Counted from the stretch's first letter, positions 17,045 through 26,408 are shown. The stretch is 57,919 nt of DNA from Ardenticatenaceae bacterium (GCA_030065875.1 JASJCR010000039.1:1-57919), one strand, 5' to 3'. The notes: a model not told the origin generated them from the sequence alone. Made by a program: numbers and translations.

Positions 17045-17270
17045 CATATTTCCTTGCCGCGTTCAAGCTGTGGGCAGGTGGCCAGGATGAAACCGGTGTA
17101 AGGGCTTGGCTAGCCAAGCCCCTACAAACGTGGATTGGTTAAATCGTCAACTAACATAAAGGTGTCGTTTGCCATCCAGGCGCTATCATCTCTTCAAATC
17201 AGCCATCCTGAACACTCTTCACTCCGCTGCACTCCTATCCTGAGCAATGACAGATGGTTTGCAGCCTACC
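17045..17270. repeat. Composite intergenic repeat region (shared with 46.2-46.5 kb)
   Basis: Within the 341-base gap 16976-17316 lie four blocks also found near 46.2-46.5 kb: a 22-base identical block (17052-17073, inverted at 46353-46374), a palindrome around CTTGGCTAGCCAAG (17098-17125; 46284-46311), TCAACTAACATAAAGG (17147-17162; 46178-46193, one mismatch), and a CTGAGCAATGACA...GGTTTGCAGC block (17240-17270; 46501-46531). Order and orientation differ between the two loci. No gene is supported here. Confidence 0.65.
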
Positions 17271-17316
17271 TTTCCGCCTCTGAATCCAAATCGGGGAGGG
17301 AAATTGTTAACCCCTA

Positions 17317-18198
17317 TCAAGTGGATAGATCCAGCGCCCGCATCGCCCAGGGCAGTGCAGTCTCGAGCTGTTCACGCTGCACCCTACGCACAAACGGTGC
17401 ATCCGGAATATCCGGCAATCCCGCGCGGGCGGCAAAAAAACCGGTCACCCAGGCGGCGATCTCCGGCTCATGCGGCAAAATTGTATCTGGCACCGGACCA
17501 CCCTCATACGCCAGGCTGGGAAGCCAAAATCCGAGATCGAGCTTGGGGTTTGAAAGACAAGCCTCCGCCCAGTCGACAAACTTGACCCCACCGGCCGTAA
17601 AACAAAGATTGTTGCTGCGAATATCCCAATGAGTTAAAGAGTTCCCGGCCGGTGAGCAGCCGCTTTCCGCTTCAATCAAGATTGGCAAAGCATGGCTAAC
17701 CCATTGCTCACTAACCATTCCCAGGGCCAGAAACGGCTCCGGTTCCACCGCGATCCGGGTCCAGTTTCGGCCGCGCTCGCCGTGCATTTCGAAAAAAGTC
17801 GGTAGGGCAGCCGGCGTGTGGTGCAAGGTTTCAAGTTGCTGCAGCACCAGATCAATTCGGGCACTGCTCCATGGCGGTGGCCAGGCTGCCTCGGAAAGAT
17901 CCTCGATAATCAGCAGCGGTTCCGACTCGTGATCTTCCCAGCCGATTAATTGAGGCATGAAGCTGCCCTGGACCGTCAGATAAGCCCGCCCTTCCCGACG
18001 AAGCATGGCGGCGGTCAGCGGGGTCGTGGCCTTTTTGGCAAAGAATTGACCCCGATCGGTGTAAATTAGCCAGCGGGCGGCCGGCGTATAACCGCCCGCA
18101 ATTGGTTGAAAAACGGAAGGTTTAACGCCTATCAGCTTCTGGATTCTATCCTGCAGTTGGGGTGTAGGTTGGCTCAATATATCACCTACAAAGCCCAT
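17317..18198 (-). CDS. APH-type phosphotransferase family protein
   Basis: A 293-aa protein with a kinase-like aminoglycoside/choline phosphotransferase fold. The catalytic loop reads LTHWDIRSNNLCF (the H-x-D-x4-N motif, with Trp in place of the usual Gly) and the metal-binding segment KFVDWAEACLSNPKLDLGF matches the D-W-E-x-A motif. The N-terminal lobe has FFAKKA, with a Lys suited for ATP binding. Substrates of this superfamily range from antibiotics to sugars and choline, so antibiotic resistance should not be assumed. The start at 18198 overlaps the end of the YhhN gene by 13 bases, suggesting translational coupling; no clear ribosome site is visible. Confidence 0.85.
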   Translation of the reverse strand: MGFVGDILSQPTPQLQDRIQKLIGVKPSVFQPIAGGYTPAARWLIYTDRGQFFAKKATTPLTAAMLRREGRAYLTVQGSFMPQLIGWEDHESEPLLIIEDLSEAAWPPPWSSARIDLVLQQLETLHHTPAALPTFFEMHGERGRNWTRIAVEPEPFLALGMVSEQWVSHALPILIEAESGCSPAGNSLTHWDIRSNNLCFTAGGVKFVDWAEACLSNPKLDLGFWLPSLAYEGGPVPDTILPHEPEIAAWVTGFFAARAGLPDIPDAPFVRRVQREQLETALPWAMRALDLST

Positions 18199-18845
18199 GA
18201 CACCAGCGCATACTGCGCTGCATAATAGAGCACGATTATCAAAAACAAGATGCGCTTTGGATTAAGCCAGGGTATCGGTTTTTGGGAGCTTGGGAACGCG
18301 CGAAGACCAACAAGCGAGTCAGAAACAAAGATAAATATTCCCCAAACGGCAAAGGGATAGCGGCCAACATATAGAGCAGACAACCCCCCAGCCAGCAGGA
18401 TGACCGCCTGGACCAGATAAATATACACCGGTACCTTGAGGGCAGGCTCGACCTGCAGGTACCGATAAACAACCGCCGCCGCCACAACTCCCACCCCGAC
18501 AAAGCTCCCCTGAATCCAGAGCGGGATATTTTCTGTATAGGCAATCACGTTAAATAAAATGCCGATGGTGAAACCGCTCAACACCCCCAGAACCATAGCC
18601 ACAGGGAACAATCCAGGGGCTTTATCTGATCTTTCAAACATAAAATCGCTCGCGGCCAGCAAAAAAAGGGCGATAAAAAGGATTAATCCGGTTTGAAATG
18701 GGACATTTCCCATCCAGGCTCCAATCAAAAGCAGCAGTCCACAAAAAGCGGTCAGCGCCGGACTGACAATTTTCTTGGCCGGATGATCTTCAGCCTGCAT
18801 AAAGGCGCTGATAATCAGCCATATGACAAATAGAAAGGTTAACAT
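18186..18845 (-). CDS. YhhN/TMEM86 family membrane protein (lysoplasmalogenase-like)
   Basis: A 219-aa protein with about eight membrane helices and the YhhN pattern: FMLAASDF-like segment (LFLLAASDFMFERS), then FVSDSLVGLRAF and a C-terminal YYAAQYALVSWAL (Y-x-x-A-Q). The animal relative TMEM86B is a lysoplasmalogenase that cleaves vinyl-ether lysolipids; bacterial function is less certain. The ATG at 18845 gives the usual family length; a longer reading from 18902 adds a polar stretch before the first helix. It heads a two-gene unit with the APH-like gene and diverges from the deaminase gene, leaving 115 bases between starts for both promoters. Confidence 0.85.
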   Translation of the reverse strand: MLTFLFVIWLIISAFMQAEDHPAKKIVSPALTAFCGLLLLIGAWMGNVPFQTGLILFIALFLLAASDFMFERSDKAPGLFPVAMVLGVLSGFTIGILFNVIAYTENIPLWIQGSFVGVGVVAAAVVYRYLQVEPALKVPVYIYLVQAVILLAGGLSALYVGRYPFAVWGIFIFVSDSLVGLRAFPSSQKPIPWLNPKRILFLIIVLYYAAQYALVSWAL

Positions 18846-18960
18846 GGTGATTTTTTGGGGTCGAGAACGCGTCAACAGTGAAATTCGGCCACCATGGCCC
18901 AATTGCTTTAAAATAATATCATGCCAGACCCAGATTCAAAATTATCATCGCGAGAAAATT

Positions 18961-20289
18961 ATGACTTCGATTCTGATTCAAAATTGCCACCTCCTGCGCC
19001 GCGCCGACCCCGTTCTCATCGAGACCCATCGAGATATTTTGATCGAGGGCGCAAAAATCAGCGGCATTTTTCCCACGGATAAAATTGATCCCGCCAAGGT
19101 AGACGAGGTAATTTCCGGCCGGGAAATGCTCTGCCTGCCCGGTTTGATTAACACCCACGCCCATATCCCCATGGTGCTCTTTCGTGGTTTAGCGGAAGAC
19201 GTGCCGATCGAGCGGTGGTTTAACGATTTTATTTGGCCGCTGGAAAGCAATCTTACCGCAGAGGATGTGTACTGGGGGGCCCAACTTGCTCTGGTCGAAA
19301 TAATTGAATGTGGAGTCACCACCGTGGCCGATCACTATTTTTATATGGATCGCGTGGCGGAGGCGGTTCAGCAGGCGGGCACCCGCGCCGTGTTGGGCTC
19401 GGCCGTTTTTAGCAGTTTAGGGCTCGAGGGGCTGCAAGCTTCGGCCGACTTTGTCGAACGGTGGCAAAACCAGGCTGACGGCCGCATTACCACCCTGATG
19501 GCCCCTCATGCCCCCTACACCTGTGATGATGAATACCTGCGGGCGGCCGTAGAACACGCCAAACGGCTCAACGTCGGGATTCACATCCACGCCGCCGAAC
19601 GCGTTTCCCAAACCACCTCCAGCCTGGAATCTCGTGGGGAAACCCCCATTCAGGTTCTGGCCAAAACGGGGGTCCTGGATGTGCCCACCATCATCGCCCA
19701 CGGGGCCGGAATTTTACCAGAAGATATCGAGCTCCTGAAGCAGGCCGGCCACGTGGGCGTGGCCCACGCCCCCAAGACTTATCTCAAGCTGGCCAACGAG
19801 CTAACCCCCATTGCCGCCCTACGCGAAGCCGGAATTCCGGTGGGCCTGGCCACCGACGGGGCTGCCAGCAACAGCACGCTCGACATTTTAGAGGCAATGC
19901 GTCTCATGGCCATGCTGCAAAAGTTTACCAGCGGTGATCCCGAACAGATGCCGATTCCCACCGTATTGGACTTAACCTTTCGGGGCAGTGCGGCCGTGCT
20001 CGGCATGCGGCATTCAATTGGTGCCGTCGAGGAAGGATACCTGGCTGATTTAATCCTGGTCGATTTTGGCGGCGCTCACCATCAGCCGCTGCACAGCATC
20101 ACCGCCAGCCTGATCTATAATGCTCGTGCTGGAGATGTTCAGACGGTCATCTGCAACGGCCAAATCATCATGCAGGATCGAGAGCACAAGACGCTGGACA
20201 AGGAGAAGATCATCGCGCAGGTGCGCCAAAATATGGATCGCCTGGCTACGCGAATTCCAGAGAAAAGAATCCAAGTTTATAACCCTTAA
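18961..20289 (+). CDS. Amidohydrolase, MTA/SAH-deaminase-like (MtaD/SsnA group)
   Basis: A 442-aa metal-dependent deaminase. Metal ligands and catalytic residues are in place: INTHAHIPM (H-x-H), APHAPYT and HIHAAE, IIAHGAGI, and TDGAASNSTLD with the catalytic Asp. The segment MVLFRGLAEDVPIERWFND and the GLATDGAASN signature point to the 5'-methylthioadenosine/S-adenosylhomocysteine deaminase group, which deaminates adenine-type nucleosides to inosine forms in methionine salvage. Guanine- and chlorohydrolase relatives share the fold. The ATG at 18961 matches the family N-terminus; upstream in-frame sequence has no domain character. The gene stands alone and is convergent with the hydrolase at 20291. 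Confidence 0.92.
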   Translation: MTSILIQNCHLLRRADPVLIETHRDILIEGAKISGIFPTDKIDPAKVDEVISGREMLCLPGLINTHAHIPMVLFRGLAEDVPIERWFNDFIWPLESNLTAEDVYWGAQLALVEIIECGVTTVADHYFYMDRVAEAVQQAGTRAVLGSAVFSSLGLEGLQASADFVERWQNQADGRITTLMAPHAPYTCDDEYLRAAVEHAKRLNVGIHIHAAERVSQTTSSLESRGETPIQVLAKTGVLDVPTIIAHGAGILPEDIELLKQAGHVGVAHAPKTYLKLANELTPIAALREAGIPVGLATDGAASNSTLDILEAMRLMAMLQKFTSGDPEQMPIPTVLDLTFRGSAAVLGMRHSIGAVEEGYLADLILVDFGGAHHQPLHSITASLIYNARAGDVQTVICNGQIIMQDREHKTLDKEKIIAQVRQNMDRLATRIPEKRIQVYNP

Positions 20290-20290
20290 C

Positions 20291-21079
20291 TCAAGTTGAA
20301 GCCTTGGGCTGCAGGTATTTTTGGAGCCAGTTAACGGCATTGACCCACATCGGTTCAGTGAAGGTATGCCCCACCCCTTCATGAACAATCAGCTGCACTT
20401 TTTCGACCGCAGATCGGTACCGCCCTTGAAGCTCGTGATAGAAGCGCTTCACTTTTGCGCCGTTGTAATGCTGGTCAACTTCCCCAATCTGGATCAACAG
20501 CGGCCGGGGGAAAAATCGATCCGGATAATGGGCCGGACTGTACCGGCGAGCATAAGTGGTTAAGGCGTCACGCGCTTCCGAAGTGGACAGCACCGGTACT
20601 TCGGCCGGCAGATCATCCCAAAAGGGAGAGGCGATTATCGGGGCAGCCACTTTGATTCGTTTTTCAAAAGTCAGGGCACGAAAGGTCACAAAGCCCCCCA
20701 TTGACACCCCGACCAACCCAACCCGCTGCCCATTGATCAGCTTGTCACCAGCAAAATAGTCGACGATGGCCGGAATATCATCAGCTGTTTCCTTAATAAG
20801 CCGTCGCACCTCAACCATATCCAGGGCGCCATCCCGAGACACTTGGCTGAGAAAGCCGGGTCCGGGCCTCTCCCCGTGTCCACAATTATCGATGGCAACG
20901 GCATAATATCCTAACTTGGCCAAGGCGGCCGCTCTTTCCCGGAGATTCTCTTTTGAACCTCTAAATCCGTGGGAAATAATCACCAGCGGTTTTGGAAAGC
21001 CACGATCTGCGTCAAAACAGGCCAAAACCGGGATTTCGCCGATTTTGAATCGTTCAACGATTGAATTTCTGAGGGTCAC
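20291..21079 (-). CDS. Alpha/beta hydrolase (prolyl-oligopeptidase/dipeptidyl-peptidase-like fold)
   Basis: A 262-aa hydrolase with HGFRGSKEN (oxyanion region), nucleophile elbow GVSMGGF (Ser), Asp in IGEVDQHY and His in GVGHTF. Such enzymes cleave esters or peptides; the substrate is unknown. The GTG at 21079 is chosen because a strong GAGGAGGAGG ribosome site (complement of 21082-21090) sits just before it and the gene then follows the upstream stop by 14 bases. A longer ATG reading from 21163 would overlap the upstream gene by 70 bases and adds unrelated sequence. It is co-transcribed with the DUF1566-type membrane protein. Confidence 0.87.
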   Translation of the reverse strand: MTLRNSIVERFKIGEIPVLACFDADRGFPKPLVIISHGFRGSKENLRERAAALAKLGYYAVAIDNCGHGERPGPGFLSQVSRDGALDMVEVRRLIKETADDIPAIVDYFAGDKLINGQRVGLVGVSMGGFVTFRALTFEKRIKVAAPIIASPFWDDLPAEVPVLSTSEARDALTTYARRYSPAHYPDRFFPRPLLIQIGEVDQHYNGAKVKRFYHELQGRYRSAVEKVQLIVHEGVGHTFTEPMWVNAVNWLQKYLQPKAST

Positions 21080-21093
21080 AACCTCCTCCTCAC

Positions 21094-22008
21094 TCAAGCT
21101 GACGGCGGTTTGACGCAGCGAAAACCGAGATAATCCGGACCAAAATCTTTGGCTCGCGGCCATACCTTGCCGTCATACACAATAATATAGGCGCGTTCCT
21201 CATCTTCGTTGACGTCACTCTCCGTCCACCAGTAAATCACCTGAGAATAAATATTCCACAGCGGTGTTTCCTTATCCGGCCGCATTTGATAGGTGGCCTG
21301 GGCCGTCTGCTCGTCCCACTGCCCCCCGCAGTTCTCCCCATGACGGGCCATCGAGCGCACCGCTTCATCCGCGGTCGGCAGACGCCAGATATTTTGCGGT
21401 GTGTCGGCCAGGGCGGTGCCATCTTCGACCAGGTGTTCACAGGTTTCTCTGGCTGTGTACCAGTCGTCTCCCTGCAGCGGCCACCCCGGTCCTTCCGGAG
21501 CCCAAATCAGCTCGACCTCGTTGCCCGACACCAGCCGGGCATTAAAGTTTCCGTCATTGATGCGCTGCGAGACGCGGATAATGGGTTCAACGCCAAAAAT
21601 GACGGCCGTCATCAGCGGCAGGCCGACGGCCACATAAACGGCCAGCCGGCGCGGTTCCGGCCGTCCAAACCAGTAGAGAAGAGCCAGGCCCACCAGAGGG
21701 ATGATGAGGAAAAAAATCGCGGCGTTGGAGCCCGCATTAAAAAACCACAGGGCAAATAGAGCAATGAAAATGTGCAGACCGGCCCCCACACGCGGCCAAA
21801 AGATAGAAACCAGGGCGATGCCCATAAAAATCAGCATAAAGGCCATGTACTGCGCCACCATCAGACCCAAATTCATCAGCAGGGAGCGAGAATACCACCC
21901 TTCATGAAAGTTCTCGATAATCCCCCAAAACGCCCAAAAGCAGGCTGCGGCCGTGGAGATCAAAACGGCCGTCCACCCCATGATCTTGACCCAATCAAGA
22001 TTTTTCAT
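21094..22008 (-). CDS. Membrane protein with C-terminal DUF1566/C-type-lectin-like domain
   Basis: A 304-aa protein with about five membrane helices in residues 1-150, followed by a domain at about 155-304 with NIWRLPTADEAVRSM, a Trp-rich YWWTESDVNEDEERAYIIV stretch and a terminal DYLGFRCVK. This is the DUF1566/formylglycine-generating-enzyme-like lectin fold, often found in surface proteins. Fusing it to a multi-helix membrane anchor is less common. The topology suggests that the C-terminal domain is displayed outside. Function is unknown; it may present a ligand-binding domain. It precedes the alpha/beta hydrolase in a two-gene operon. Confidence 0.75.
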   Translation of the reverse strand: MKNLDWVKIMGWTAVLISTAAACFWAFWGIIENFHEGWYSRSLLMNLGLMVAQYMAFMLIFMGIALVSIFWPRVGAGLHIFIALFALWFFNAGSNAAIFFLIIPLVGLALLYWFGRPEPRRLAVYVAVGLPLMTAVIFGVEPIIRVSQRINDGNFNARLVSGNEVELIWAPEGPGWPLQGDDWYTARETCEHLVEDGTALADTPQNIWRLPTADEAVRSMARHGENCGGQWDEQTAQATYQMRPDKETPLWNIYSQVIYWWTESDVNEDEERAYIIVYDGKVWPRAKDFGPDYLGFRCVKPPSA

Positions 22009-22513
22009 TTTGTCTTTTCCAATGTCTTCTGCACCGATAAATGGATTTGCAGAGGTTACTGCGAAAAACAGGTGGGTATTCGCGCAAAATTTTGGCTAAA
22101 TTTAAACTTCTATTTTATGGTGCAGAGGCGATATTGCGTCGTGAAGTCGCCGCAAACGTGTTGCCAAAAAGTCAATAAGCCAGCTCGCTAATGGGGTACG
22201 ATGGTGATTGTGGCTCATGTATATAAAGGCAGAGATGATCAGAGAGAGGCTCAATGTTAAACCCATTTTATAAAAAACGGGGGGCCGCGTCTAGCATTTA
22301 CAAGTCGGCCATCCTGAAACAAAACCGCTGCCAACATCACGCAATCAACTGCGGAGTCAAATGAATTACAAAAACGCTTCAAGATTAATTTTTCCGCAGA
22401 ACCTGTCCCGAGCGCAACCGAAGGATTCCAGGGAGAAATTTGCGGACGATTTTTCTCATAACATTTTTTGTAAACCACTTAGGTAAGTTACAAAATATTT
22501 TCTGAAATAAGGT

Positions 22514-22573
22514 ATCCGCAGATTTTCGCAGATTAGAGAGAGAAATCTGTGAAAATCCGTGTTAATCCGTAGC
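22514..22573 (+). repeat. Dispersed intergenic repeat, family R1 (copy c)
   Basis: A nearly intact R1 core (CGCAGATTAGAGAGAGAAAT followed by CTGTGAAAATCCGTG). It lies in the 612-base gap 22009-22620, which also has two copies of TTTTGTAAACCACTTA (ending near 22481 and 22606) and a degenerate CCTGTCCCGAGCG...GAAGGATTCC element. No gene is supported in this gap. Confidence 0.75.
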
Positions 22574-22620
22574 TTTTTTTAACAATTCTTTTTGTAAACC
22601 ACTTAACGGAAGGAAAAAAC

Positions 22621-23814
22621 GTGAAATCTACTACTATTTTTAGCCTGCTATCAAACGCCGCGGGTGTAGTTGCCCTGATCCTGGTGATCGGATTTGCTAT
22701 CTGGCAGTATCAGAACATCAAGTACCAGGAAGTTGTCAACCCGATACCAACAAAACTTTCCAGTCCTTCACCGACAATCCGGTCTACATCAACGATAGAT
22801 ATCGTCGTCGGTCCAACCGAATTTGCCACAGCATCCGCCACGCCTCTGCCAGCGACCAAAATACCACCAACAGCAACCGTTCTGCCACAACCAAACGACT
22901 GGGCTGTGCCTCCCACCGCAGCCCAGTTATCGCAGCCAGCAAATACCCCTCCGCCTCCCACTGCGACAGTCGCGGCCGGATCTGATTCACTGGCAAATTT
23001 CTGTTTAACCGTGACCGAAATCCCGCAGGTTGAATGTGAAGCACTCGTGATTCTATATCAGGAATTGGACGGTGAGCGGTGGCGGCATGGATCCGGCTGG
23101 TTCCAAAACAACACCCCTTGTTCCTGGAACAGAAAAATAATTTCGTGCAGCGAGCAGAACATAACCGGTCTTTTTATGCCTGGGGAGGGGTTAACCGGTG
23201 ATATGCCGCCAGAGATCGGTGACCTGACCGAATTAACAGCCCTGAACTTAATTGGAAACAACCTGAGCAGCATCCCTCCGGAAATCGGCCGGCTGACAAA
23301 CCTGGCTTATCTCGATTTAGGCGCCAATAATTTGAGCAGTGTATCGCAGGAAATCGGCCGTCTGATTAATCTGACCTATCTTAGCTTAGGAAATAATCTG
23401 AGCGGTGTACCGCCGGAGATCGGCAATCTGACGAATTTAAACCGTCTTTTCCTTGGTGGGAACAACTTGAGCTTACCGTCGGAAATCGGCCGTTTAACCA
23501 GTTTAACCCACCTCGGTCTAAATGGCGTCACAACAACTTTACCCGCGGAAATTTGGACCCTGACCAACCTGACCTATTTGAATTTATCTGGCAGCAATCT
23601 CGCTATTTTGTCACCGGAAATCGGCAATCTGACAAATTTGGCCGAGCTGCATTTGGCAGATAACGAAATAACTGCTCTGCCGCCAGAAATCGGGAATTTG
23701 GTCCGCTTAAACGTGCTTGATTTACGCCACAATAATTTGACCAGCCTTCCTCCGGAAATCTGCACGGCGTTTCAGAACATAACCCTTTGGCCAAAGGGTT
23801 TGTGTTCACATTGA
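22621..23814 (+). CDS. Membrane-anchored leucine-rich-repeat protein
   Basis: A 397-aa protein starting at GTG with a GGAAGG site 8 bases upstream. It has an N-terminal membrane segment (about 10-29), a Pro/Thr/Ser-rich stalk (about 40-125), a Cys-containing cap (FCLTVTEIPQVECEALVILY ... CSWNRKIISC), and about eight 23-residue LRRs of the P-P-E-I-G-x-L-T-N-L type (about 195-385). The cap plus repeat type resembles plant-like bacterial LRR proteins. LRR surfaces bind proteins; the partner is unknown. It is predicted to be displayed at the cell surface. One repeat (TTLPAEIW) deviates. It lies at the upstream edge of the lower-GC island. Confidence 0.88.
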   Translation: MKSTTIFSLLSNAAGVVALILVIGFAIWQYQNIKYQEVVNPIPTKLSSPSPTIRSTSTIDIVVGPTEFATASATPLPATKIPPTATVLPQPNDWAVPPTAAQLSQPANTPPPPTATVAAGSDSLANFCLTVTEIPQVECEALVILYQELDGERWRHGSGWFQNNTPCSWNRKIISCSEQNITGLFMPGEGLTGDMPPEIGDLTELTALNLIGNNLSSIPPEIGRLTNLAYLDLGANNLSSVSQEIGRLINLTYLSLGNNLSGVPPEIGNLTNLNRLFLGGNNLSLPSEIGRLTSLTHLGLNGVTTTLPAEIWTLTNLTYLNLSGSNLAILSPEIGNLTNLAELHLADNEITALPPEIGNLVRLNVLDLRHNNLTSLPPEICTAFQNITLWPKGLCSH

Positions 23815-23938
23815 CGGTCTATACAGTTGTGGATGTTTTTCTTGATTCTCCAAATTAGAATTTATCATCTTAAGAAACAAATTTGACTCTTTCATCATTC
23901 TGCGTAGTCCACCATTCATGATTTTTAGTTTGATTTGT

Positions 23939-24889
23939 TCATGATTCGTTTAGCTGGTGCTGTGGTGCATTAGGAAATAGCTCAAAGCGTTTTAACTGTC
24001 CAATGACCCATCCGCCACACGCACCACAGACCGCAAAAAGGACAATGAATAAGAATCTGCCCGCCCTGCCAAAATCACTGGATTGATTAAAAAGAAGCAT
24101 TCCAATCAAAGTCCAGCATGTGGCGCTTGTAATCATATATATTTGCTCCATTTTCCCCTCAAAAAAATTGATTCTCGAAAAAATTGCAGATAATGGATAA
24201 ATAACGATATAAGGCAGAACACACAAAATAGGAACGACAGCAAGACCCAAAGTAAATGTAATCATTGTGGTCAATGGTCCTAATGGTGACTTATCACCAG
24301 ACAGAAGGATATTGAGAAAAGTTTGGGCAGTAAGAAGTAAACTACCTGTGACTAGACCTCCCGTGCTAATCATCTCTCGTGATGTTGCTTGGAAATCAAA
24401 TGGCCCTCTGGCACCATATTTTCCCGCTTTATAACTCATCATGGCCGTTAATGTGATCATCATTGTCAACAAAATCCATCTCAAATTACCCGTCAACTCG
24501 AAAAGTGACGGCGTGATTAGCAGAATGGTGATGAATAACCATGTCAGGGTGCTGCTTAGCCCCCAAAGAGAGGTTTGATCACTTTTGGGCAGTAACTCAA
24601 TCAATACCGTGGCCAACGGCCGTATAAACAACCAGCCAATTGCGTTCCCAGCGATCGCAATAAGAGCTAAGGAAAAGTAAAGAAGTACATAATAAAGGCC
24701 CAGAGAATTGCTGAAGTTGGTTGCTTCAAAAAATGAATTAGTAGGAACTCGGATGTCTTGAACAAATGTCAAAACAACATAATAAATTACAATCAGTAAG
24801 GTCATCCCCAAACCTGTAAATAAACCACAGGTTTTCCCTCGTCTGATTGCCAACTTATCCCCTAGTACAACGGTTAATAATTTGTCCAT
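23939..24889 (-). CDS. Polytopic membrane protein of unknown function
   Basis: A 316-aa protein with about eight predicted membrane helices, the first at residues 25-45 (FTGLGMTLLIVIYYVVLTFV), and no recognisable transporter or enzyme motif. It is preceded by GAGGG four bases before the ATG. Base composition is clearly more A/T-rich than the flanking core genes and CGGCCG occurs only once (about 24619), consistent with the accessory nature of the region. It is an isolated gene on the minus strand; no operon partner is seen. Confidence 0.7.
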   Translation of the reverse strand: MDKLLTVVLGDKLAIRRGKTCGLFTGLGMTLLIVIYYVVLTFVQDIRVPTNSFFEATNFSNSLGLYYVLLYFSLALIAIAGNAIGWLFIRPLATVLIELLPKSDQTSLWGLSSTLTWLFITILLITPSLFELTGNLRWILLTMMITLTAMMSYKAGKYGARGPFDFQATSREMISTGGLVTGSLLLTAQTFLNILLSGDKSPLGPLTTMITFTLGLAVVPILCVLPYIVIYPLSAIFSRINFFEGKMEQIYMITSATCWTLIGMLLFNQSSDFGRAGRFLFIVLFAVCGACGGWVIGQLKRFELFPNAPQHQLNES

Positions 24890-25058
24890 TGACCCTCAAT
24901 TTCAAACTTTAAAACAAAGAGTGAGTTTAATAACGGGTTGAGAACGATGCCTGAGCCTGGCGAAGGCTGAGTCGGGCCTAAAAGGGTATGTGCTGTGCTG
25001 CTTCGGCTTCGACAAGTTCAGCCCGCTCTTTCTCTTTAAACTCTATTCTTTGCACTAC

Positions 25059-25520
25059 CTAAACGTGATTCCAATCCCAAACAACCTCCAGAGGAAGCTC
25101 TTTGCCGACTGACCCCAGAATCATCCCAATTTCTCCGTGGTGCATACATTCATGGGCAATAAGGTATCCGATAAACGCCCCGATGTGAGGTTGAAAATAT
25201 GGTAGTTCACCCCCGGCCGCAAGCCCCTTCTGCAGCATCTCTTCCACCCGACCGGCCGACATCTCAAGATTTTTTCTGAGGTATGCCTTGTCAATTTCAC
25301 GGGATTTTTCGATCTCCCTCAGCCCCTGATCCAACCCCTTTTCACGCCTCAACCACAACAAACGGACCAAATGAATGTGAGCAAACTGCCCGCCAACGGT
25401 TGTTTCATAATGGTCCAATCGTCTTCCCAAATCTTCCGGATCGATGACGTCCAGAATTTCTAAATTAATTCGGGCATGGATCTTCCAGATATCCAGTAGT
25501 TGGTTCTCAGCCAATGTCAT
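25059..25520 (-). CDS. DinB-like (YfiT/DUF664) family protein
   Basis: A 153-aa four-helix-bundle protein with the metal-binding His pattern of the DinB/YfiT superfamily: a first His in the GGQFAHIHLVR helix and a second pair in IAHECMHHGEIGMIL. Members act as thiol-dependent transferases (bacillithiol, mycothiol) or have unknown roles; here the function is open. The start has GGAGGAAA upstream. A decayed copy of its last 56 bases is found 1.1 kb away (26206-26261), beyond the lipoprotein gene, so this locus has undergone duplication or recombination. Confidence 0.85.
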   Translation of the reverse strand: MTLAENQLLDIWKIHARINLEILDVIDPEDLGRRLDHYETTVGGQFAHIHLVRLLWLRREKGLDQGLREIEKSREIDKAYLRKNLEMSAGRVEEMLQKGLAAGGELPYFQPHIGAFIGYLIAHECMHHGEIGMILGSVGKELPLEVVWDWNHV

Positions 25521-25600
25521 GTGTAATTTCCTCCGTGGACGATAAATTAAAAAACCTTCAATTAGTTTGGTCGGGTCTTTTTTTTAAATCCGTGCCCGAC

Positions 25601-26095
25601 TCAGGGCTCAACCTGGACGATAAAGGAAAGCTCTCGATCTGCGGCCGTGGCGGTAACTTCCCAACACCCCTCGGTCGGGAAGATTAGACCGGTGGCCTGA
25701 AAGCGGGTTGGGTAGCAGCAGGGCACGTTGGTCTCCAGCGGGGGTGCCTGACCATCAAGTCTGCGCCCGGTTATGATTAGCTCCTCGCCGGCCGGCCGGA
25801 ACCAGCCGGTTTTAATCCCCCTTTCCTCGCCGGCCCGTAAATACTCTTTTTCTATCCCGGTCCACCAGGCGGCCGCCCAGATCGAGCGATCTTCATTGAC
25901 ATAATAATAGCCAAAATCAGGTGGATTTCCCACGGCTGAATCTTCTGGTGGTTTGACCCACTTGGGTTCGGTCACGGCACAAAGAGATGTAAGCGTTTTA
26001 GCAGGATTGCCACCATTATTGCAGCCTGCCAAAGCAAAAATCATCAATGCCCAAAGAAAAAATTGAATATTCATACCGCGAAAAGAGAGTTCCAT
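25601..26095 (-). CDS. Predicted lipoprotein of unknown function
   Basis: A 164-aa protein with an N-terminal hydrophobic stretch ending in the lipobox FALAGC, so it should be lipidated at the Cys and anchored outside the membrane. The mature part includes KWVKPPEDSAVGNPPDFGYY, a Trp-rich WAAAWWTG strand and an Ig-like C-terminal half (GLIFPTEGCWEVTATA). The ATG at 26095 is chosen because AAGGAG lies 9 bases upstream; a longer reading from 26125 puts a charged stretch before the signal. It is not obviously operonic. No activity can be assigned. Confidence 0.8.
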   Translation of the reverse strand: MELSFRGMNIQFFLWALMIFALAGCNNGGNPAKTLTSLCAVTEPKWVKPPEDSAVGNPPDFGYYYVNEDRSIWAAAWWTGIEKEYLRAGEERGIKTGWFRPAGEELIITGRRLDGQAPPLETNVPCCYPTRFQATGLIFPTEGCWEVTATAADRELSFIVQVEP

Positions 26096-26205
26096 ACCAG
26101 GTCTCCTTGTTAATTTATTCATCAAACCTATATGAAACTACACCGTCCGCTAAAAACAGGTTCCATCCTCAATCGATAGTAAGCTATCTCCACGTGTGGA
26201 TTCTT

Positions 26206-26261
26206 AAACATGATTCCAATTTCAAACAACCTCTAGAGGAAGCGCTTTGTCGACTGACCCC
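26206..26261 (-). pseudogene. Remnant of a second DinB gene 3' end
   Basis: These 56 bases match the 3' end of the intact DinB gene (25061-25116) at 50 positions. Read on the minus strand they give ALPLEVV, a stop where the intact gene has Trp (TGG changed to TGA), then NWNHV and the same terminal stop position. Nothing upstream of it resembles the rest of DinB. The 313-base gap 26096-26408 holds nothing else that I can support. Confidence 0.65.
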
Positions 26262-26408
26262 TAAAAAATGGTGATTTTAAACCTTTCTGTCTCCCAGCGA
26301 AATAAATTACTCCAGATTAAATTGGGAGAACAGCACATAATAAATGGAGAAGTGTCTCCTCAATGGGGCGCTAATGGTCTCGACCTGCTCAATGATGATA
26401 ACAGTGGG

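Noticed and set aside
17135..17632. 165-aa plus-strand frame at 17.1-17.6 kb
   Set aside because: Most of it is antisense to the APH-like gene; the part outside is repeat DNA.
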